Shown one piece after another: positions 6,398 to 8,155 of a stretch of DNA of 8,155 nt. The DNA comes from Acidimicrobiia bacterium (GTDB lineage Bacteria > Actinomycetota > Acidimicrobiia > Acidimicrobiales > AC-14), in the NCBI GenBank assembly GCA_019243595.1, contig JAFAUA010000461.1, positions 1 to 8,155 of the forward strand, given 5' to 3'. Both the position numbers and the translations under genes were made by a program. Below the pieces are notes generated by a model. It was given only the letters and a program-made list of their open reading frames with translations, was not told the DNA's origin and made no database searches. Within the stretch, counting starts at the first letter, position 1. Every line of letters starts with the position of its first letter.

Positions 6398-7615
6398 TCA
6401 GCCGGCATCGTCGCCCGGCCCGGGACCGGCATCGGCCTGGCGTCGCCGCCACGCCGCCTCGGCCCGAGCGACGACCTCGCGGAGCGGCAGGCCCGCCCGG
6501 CGGGCCGCTCGGGCGGCGTCGTCGTGTTCGATCTTGACCCGGCCGACGCTCACCTTCACCCGCACGGGCACCCCGTCAACCTCGACCTCGCTCGTCGACC
6601 GGGCCGCCGGCCAACGCCGGAGGGTCTGGCCCCGCACGCCGAGGGATCCGGTCTCGCCGACCAATACCCGGCTGACCTGCTCGGCCAGCGCCGGGTCGGC
6701 CAGGGCGCTGACCGTGTGCGCCGGACGACCCTTCTTCATCACGATCGGCGTGACCCAGGCGTCGTGGGCGCCCGCGTCCAGGAGGGCGGCGACGGCGTGG
6801 GCGAGCGTCTCACCCGTGGCGTCGTCGACATTGACCTCCAGGAGCACGACCGGCTGGCCCTCGTCGCGCCCCGGCTCGAGCCCGTCGCCGGTCGCCTCGC
6901 CGAGGACGACCTGTGTCGTGTTCGGAAGGCCGTCGAGGTCGCGCGAGCCCGCGCCGAACCCGGTCGCGGCGATCGTCATCGGCGGGAGCGGCCCGTAGCC
7001 CACGGCCAACGCAGCCACCAGGGCGGCGCCCGTCGGCGTGACGAGCTCGACATTGACGTCGCGGCCGTAGGTCGGGGCACCTGCCAGCAGGGCGACGACG
7101 GCGGGCGCGGGGTTGGGGAGCATGCCGTGAGCCGAGCGCACCATGCCGGTGCCCGTCGCGATCGGGCTGGCCCAGAGCTCGTCGACCTCCAGAAGCTCGA
7201 GGCCGGCACACGTGCCGACCACGTCGACGATGGCGTCGATGCCACCCAGCTCGTGGAAGTGGACCTGGGCCGGCGGACGTCGGTGCAGGCGGCCCTCGAC
7301 CTCGGCCATCGCCGCGAACACGGCTTGGGCCCGATCGCGCACCCGGTCGGGCAACCGGGCCTCGTCGACAATGCCGGAGATGTGGGCGTAGGTGCGCACC
7401 ACGCCGTCCTCTTCGGTGTGGACGTGGACCTGGGTGGCGCCGACGCCCGCGCGCAGCACCGCCTCGGCCTCGAGTGCCCACCCGCCGATCGGCAGTCGCT
7501 CGAGCAGCCGGCGGATCTCGTCGAGGTCGGCGCCGGCGTCGACCAGGCTGCCCAGCGCCATGTCGCCGGCGATGCCGGAGAAGCAGTGGAACCAGGCCAG
7601 GGTGGACATCGGCAT
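6398..7615 (-). CDS. larC: LarC, nickel insertion protein for the nickel-pincer nucleotide cofactor
   Basis: A 405-residue protein with the LarC (Ni_insertion) signatures in order: CFSGIAGDMALGSLVDAG (11-28), VHFHELGGIDAIVDVVG (118-134), LPNPAPAVVALL (166-177), ELVTPTGAAL (190-199), GFGAGSRD (219-226), NVDDATGE (262-269), PIVMKKGRP (290-298) and ETGSLGVR (321-328). LarC inserts nickel into pyridinium-3,5-bisthiocarboxylic acid mononucleotide in a CTP-dependent reaction, the last step towards the cofactor of lactate racemase LarA and its homologs. Length and C-terminus (GRVKIEHDD, then GLPLREV) are complete. The His-rich loop of many homologs is reduced to HVH (64-66) and H78. The ATG at 7615 lies 8 nt after the larB stop; an ATG at 7609 is an equally possible start. 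No clear Shine-Dalgarno is seen, so translation may be coupled to larB. The open frame extends further upstream, but that part overlaps larB and is not coding. Confidence 0.95.
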   Translation of the reverse strand: MPMSTLAWFHCFSGIAGDMALGSLVDAGADLDEIRRLLERLPIGGWALEAEAVLRAGVGATQVHVHTEEDGVVRTYAHISGIVDEARLPDRVRDRAQAVFAAMAEVEGRLHRRPPAQVHFHELGGIDAIVDVVGTCAGLELLEVDELWASPIATGTGMVRSAHGMLPNPAPAVVALLAGAPTYGRDVNVELVTPTGAALVAALAVGYGPLPPMTIAATGFGAGSRDLDGLPNTTQVVLGEATGDGLEPGRDEGQPVVLLEVNVDDATGETLAHAVAALLDAGAHDAWVTPIVMKKGRPAHTVSALADPALAEQVSRVLVGETGSLGVRGQTLRRWPAARSTSEVEVDGVPVRVKVSVGRVKIEHDDAARAARRAGLPLREVVARAEAAWRRRQADAGPGPGDDAG

Positions 7616-7623
7616 CGGTCTGG

Positions 7624-8155
7624 TCAGCCGGGGAGGAGCCGGGCCACCGCGCAGGCGGCGCCGAAGCCGTTGTCGATGCCGACCACGGTGAGGCCGGCGG
7701 CGCAGGACGACAGCATCGCGAGCAATGCGGTCACCCCCTCGAGGGCGGCGCCGTAGCCCACGCTCGTGGGGACGGCGACCACCGGCGCGGGCGTGATGCC
7801 GCCGACCAGGCTGGCCAGGGCGCCCTCCATGCCGGCGACGACGACGACCGCATCGGCGTCGAGCAGCTCGTCGACTGATGCGGTGAGGCGGTGCACGCCG
7901 GCGACGCCGACGTCGGTGAGGAGGTGGGGCGTGAAGCCGTAGCCGACGAGGGTGGCGACGCACTCCTCGGCGACCGGGAGGTCGGCTGTTCCCGCGGTGA
8001 CGACGAGAACTCGGCCCGGACGGTCGAGGCGCGGGCGCCAGACGACGGTGTGGCCGGTGCGCGTCCCGTTCGGGCTCCTCGTTGTCGCCGCCGCGATCTG
8101 GTCGTTGTCGGCGCGGCTGAGGATGACCGGGCCCCGGTCGTCCTCCGCGAGCAGC
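7624..8155 (-). CDS. larB: LarB, pyridinium-3,5-biscarboxylic acid mononucleotide synthase (C-terminal 176 residues)
   Basis: The frame is open at the right edge; the visible 176 residues carry the PurE-like (AIRC) domain. Motifs include VVTAGTADLPVAEE (51-64 of the visible part), DVGVAGVHRL (81-90), VVVAGMEGALASLVGG (104-119), VPTSVGYGA (128-136), LLAMLSSCAAG (144-154) and GIDNGFGA (159-166). LarB carboxylates the pyridinium ring of nicotinic acid adenine dinucleotide and releases AMP, the first step of nickel-pincer nucleotide synthesis. Cys151 of the visible part probably corresponds to the cysteine reported to bond the substrate in the Lactobacillus plantarum enzyme. About 50-80 N-terminal residues are missing. 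It is followed after 8 nt by larC; the sulfur-transfer partner LarE and the enzyme LarA are not in the window. Confidence 0.95.
   Translation of the reverse strand, partial: LLAEDDRGPVILSRADNDQIAAATTRSPNGTRTGHTVVWRPRLDRPGRVLVVTAGTADLPVAEECVATLVGYGFTPHLLTDVGVAGVHRLTASVDELLDADAVVVVAGMEGALASLVGGITPAPVVAVPTSVGYGAALEGVTALLAMLSSCAAGLTVVGIDNGFGAACAVARLLPG

Noticed and set aside
6329..7756. Plus-strand 475-codon frame opposite larC
   Set aside because: Antisense shadow; larC is unmistakable on the minus strand.
7616..7963. Upstream extension of the larC frame that would lengthen LarC to 521 residues
   Set aside because: It overlaps the certain larB C-terminus and encodes an Arg-rich string unlike any LarC; the start at 7615 or 7609 fits the family N-terminus.

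Overview
The window is high-GC DNA with dense coding on both strands and strong G/C third-position bias. It looks like a high-GC actinobacterial lineage, for example Acidimicrobiia, Thermoleophilia or a relative. This rests on codon use, GTG/TTG starts, a FliA/WhiG-like promoter and the protein styles; no phylogenetic marker gene is present, so the genus cannot be named.

Layout: (1) Positions 1-1570, minus strand: the N-terminal 523 residues of a secreted right-handed parallel beta-helix protein, running off the left edge. Its best start is a TTG with a Shine-Dalgarno sequence and a sigma28 (FliA/WhiG)-like promoter just upstream. (2) 1571-1752: a divergent regulatory region that also holds three 11-bp-phased CTC repeats in front of the next gene. 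(3) 1753-2718, plus: a membrane phosphatase/phosphotransferase of the PAP2 superfamily. (4) 2781-5576, plus: a 931-residue exported protein with a TIM-barrel-like (glycosidase-like) N-domain, one fibronectin-III domain and five bacterial Ig-like repeats. (5) 5586-5837, minus: a small GTG-started cysteine-rich, probably zinc-binding orphan protein, convergent with (4). (6) 5886-6256, minus: an N-terminally truncated and frameshifted remnant of an FtsX/MacB-type ABC permease. (7) 6269-6304: a strong hairpin, best read as the terminator of the lar genes. (8) 6398-7615 and 7624-8155, minus: larC (complete) and larB (C-terminal part), which build the nickel-pincer nucleotide cofactor of lactate racemase-type enzymes.

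The left two thirds is an envelope/secretion neighbourhood: two exported carbohydrate-related proteins flank a membrane lipid-phosphate enzyme. Two different regulatory signals are suggested in the single divergent intergenic region, which would tie surface-protein production to a motility/development-type sigma factor and to an OmpR/PhoB-type response regulator (inference). The right third is an ordinary two-gene cofactor operon ending in a terminator, with a decayed permease and a small zinc protein behind it. No rRNA, tRNA, CRISPR array, transposase or integrase was seen. I see no clear new multi-gene system; the most interesting items are the divergent regulatory region, the uncharacterised TIM-barrel/Ig protein and the small cysteine-rich protein.
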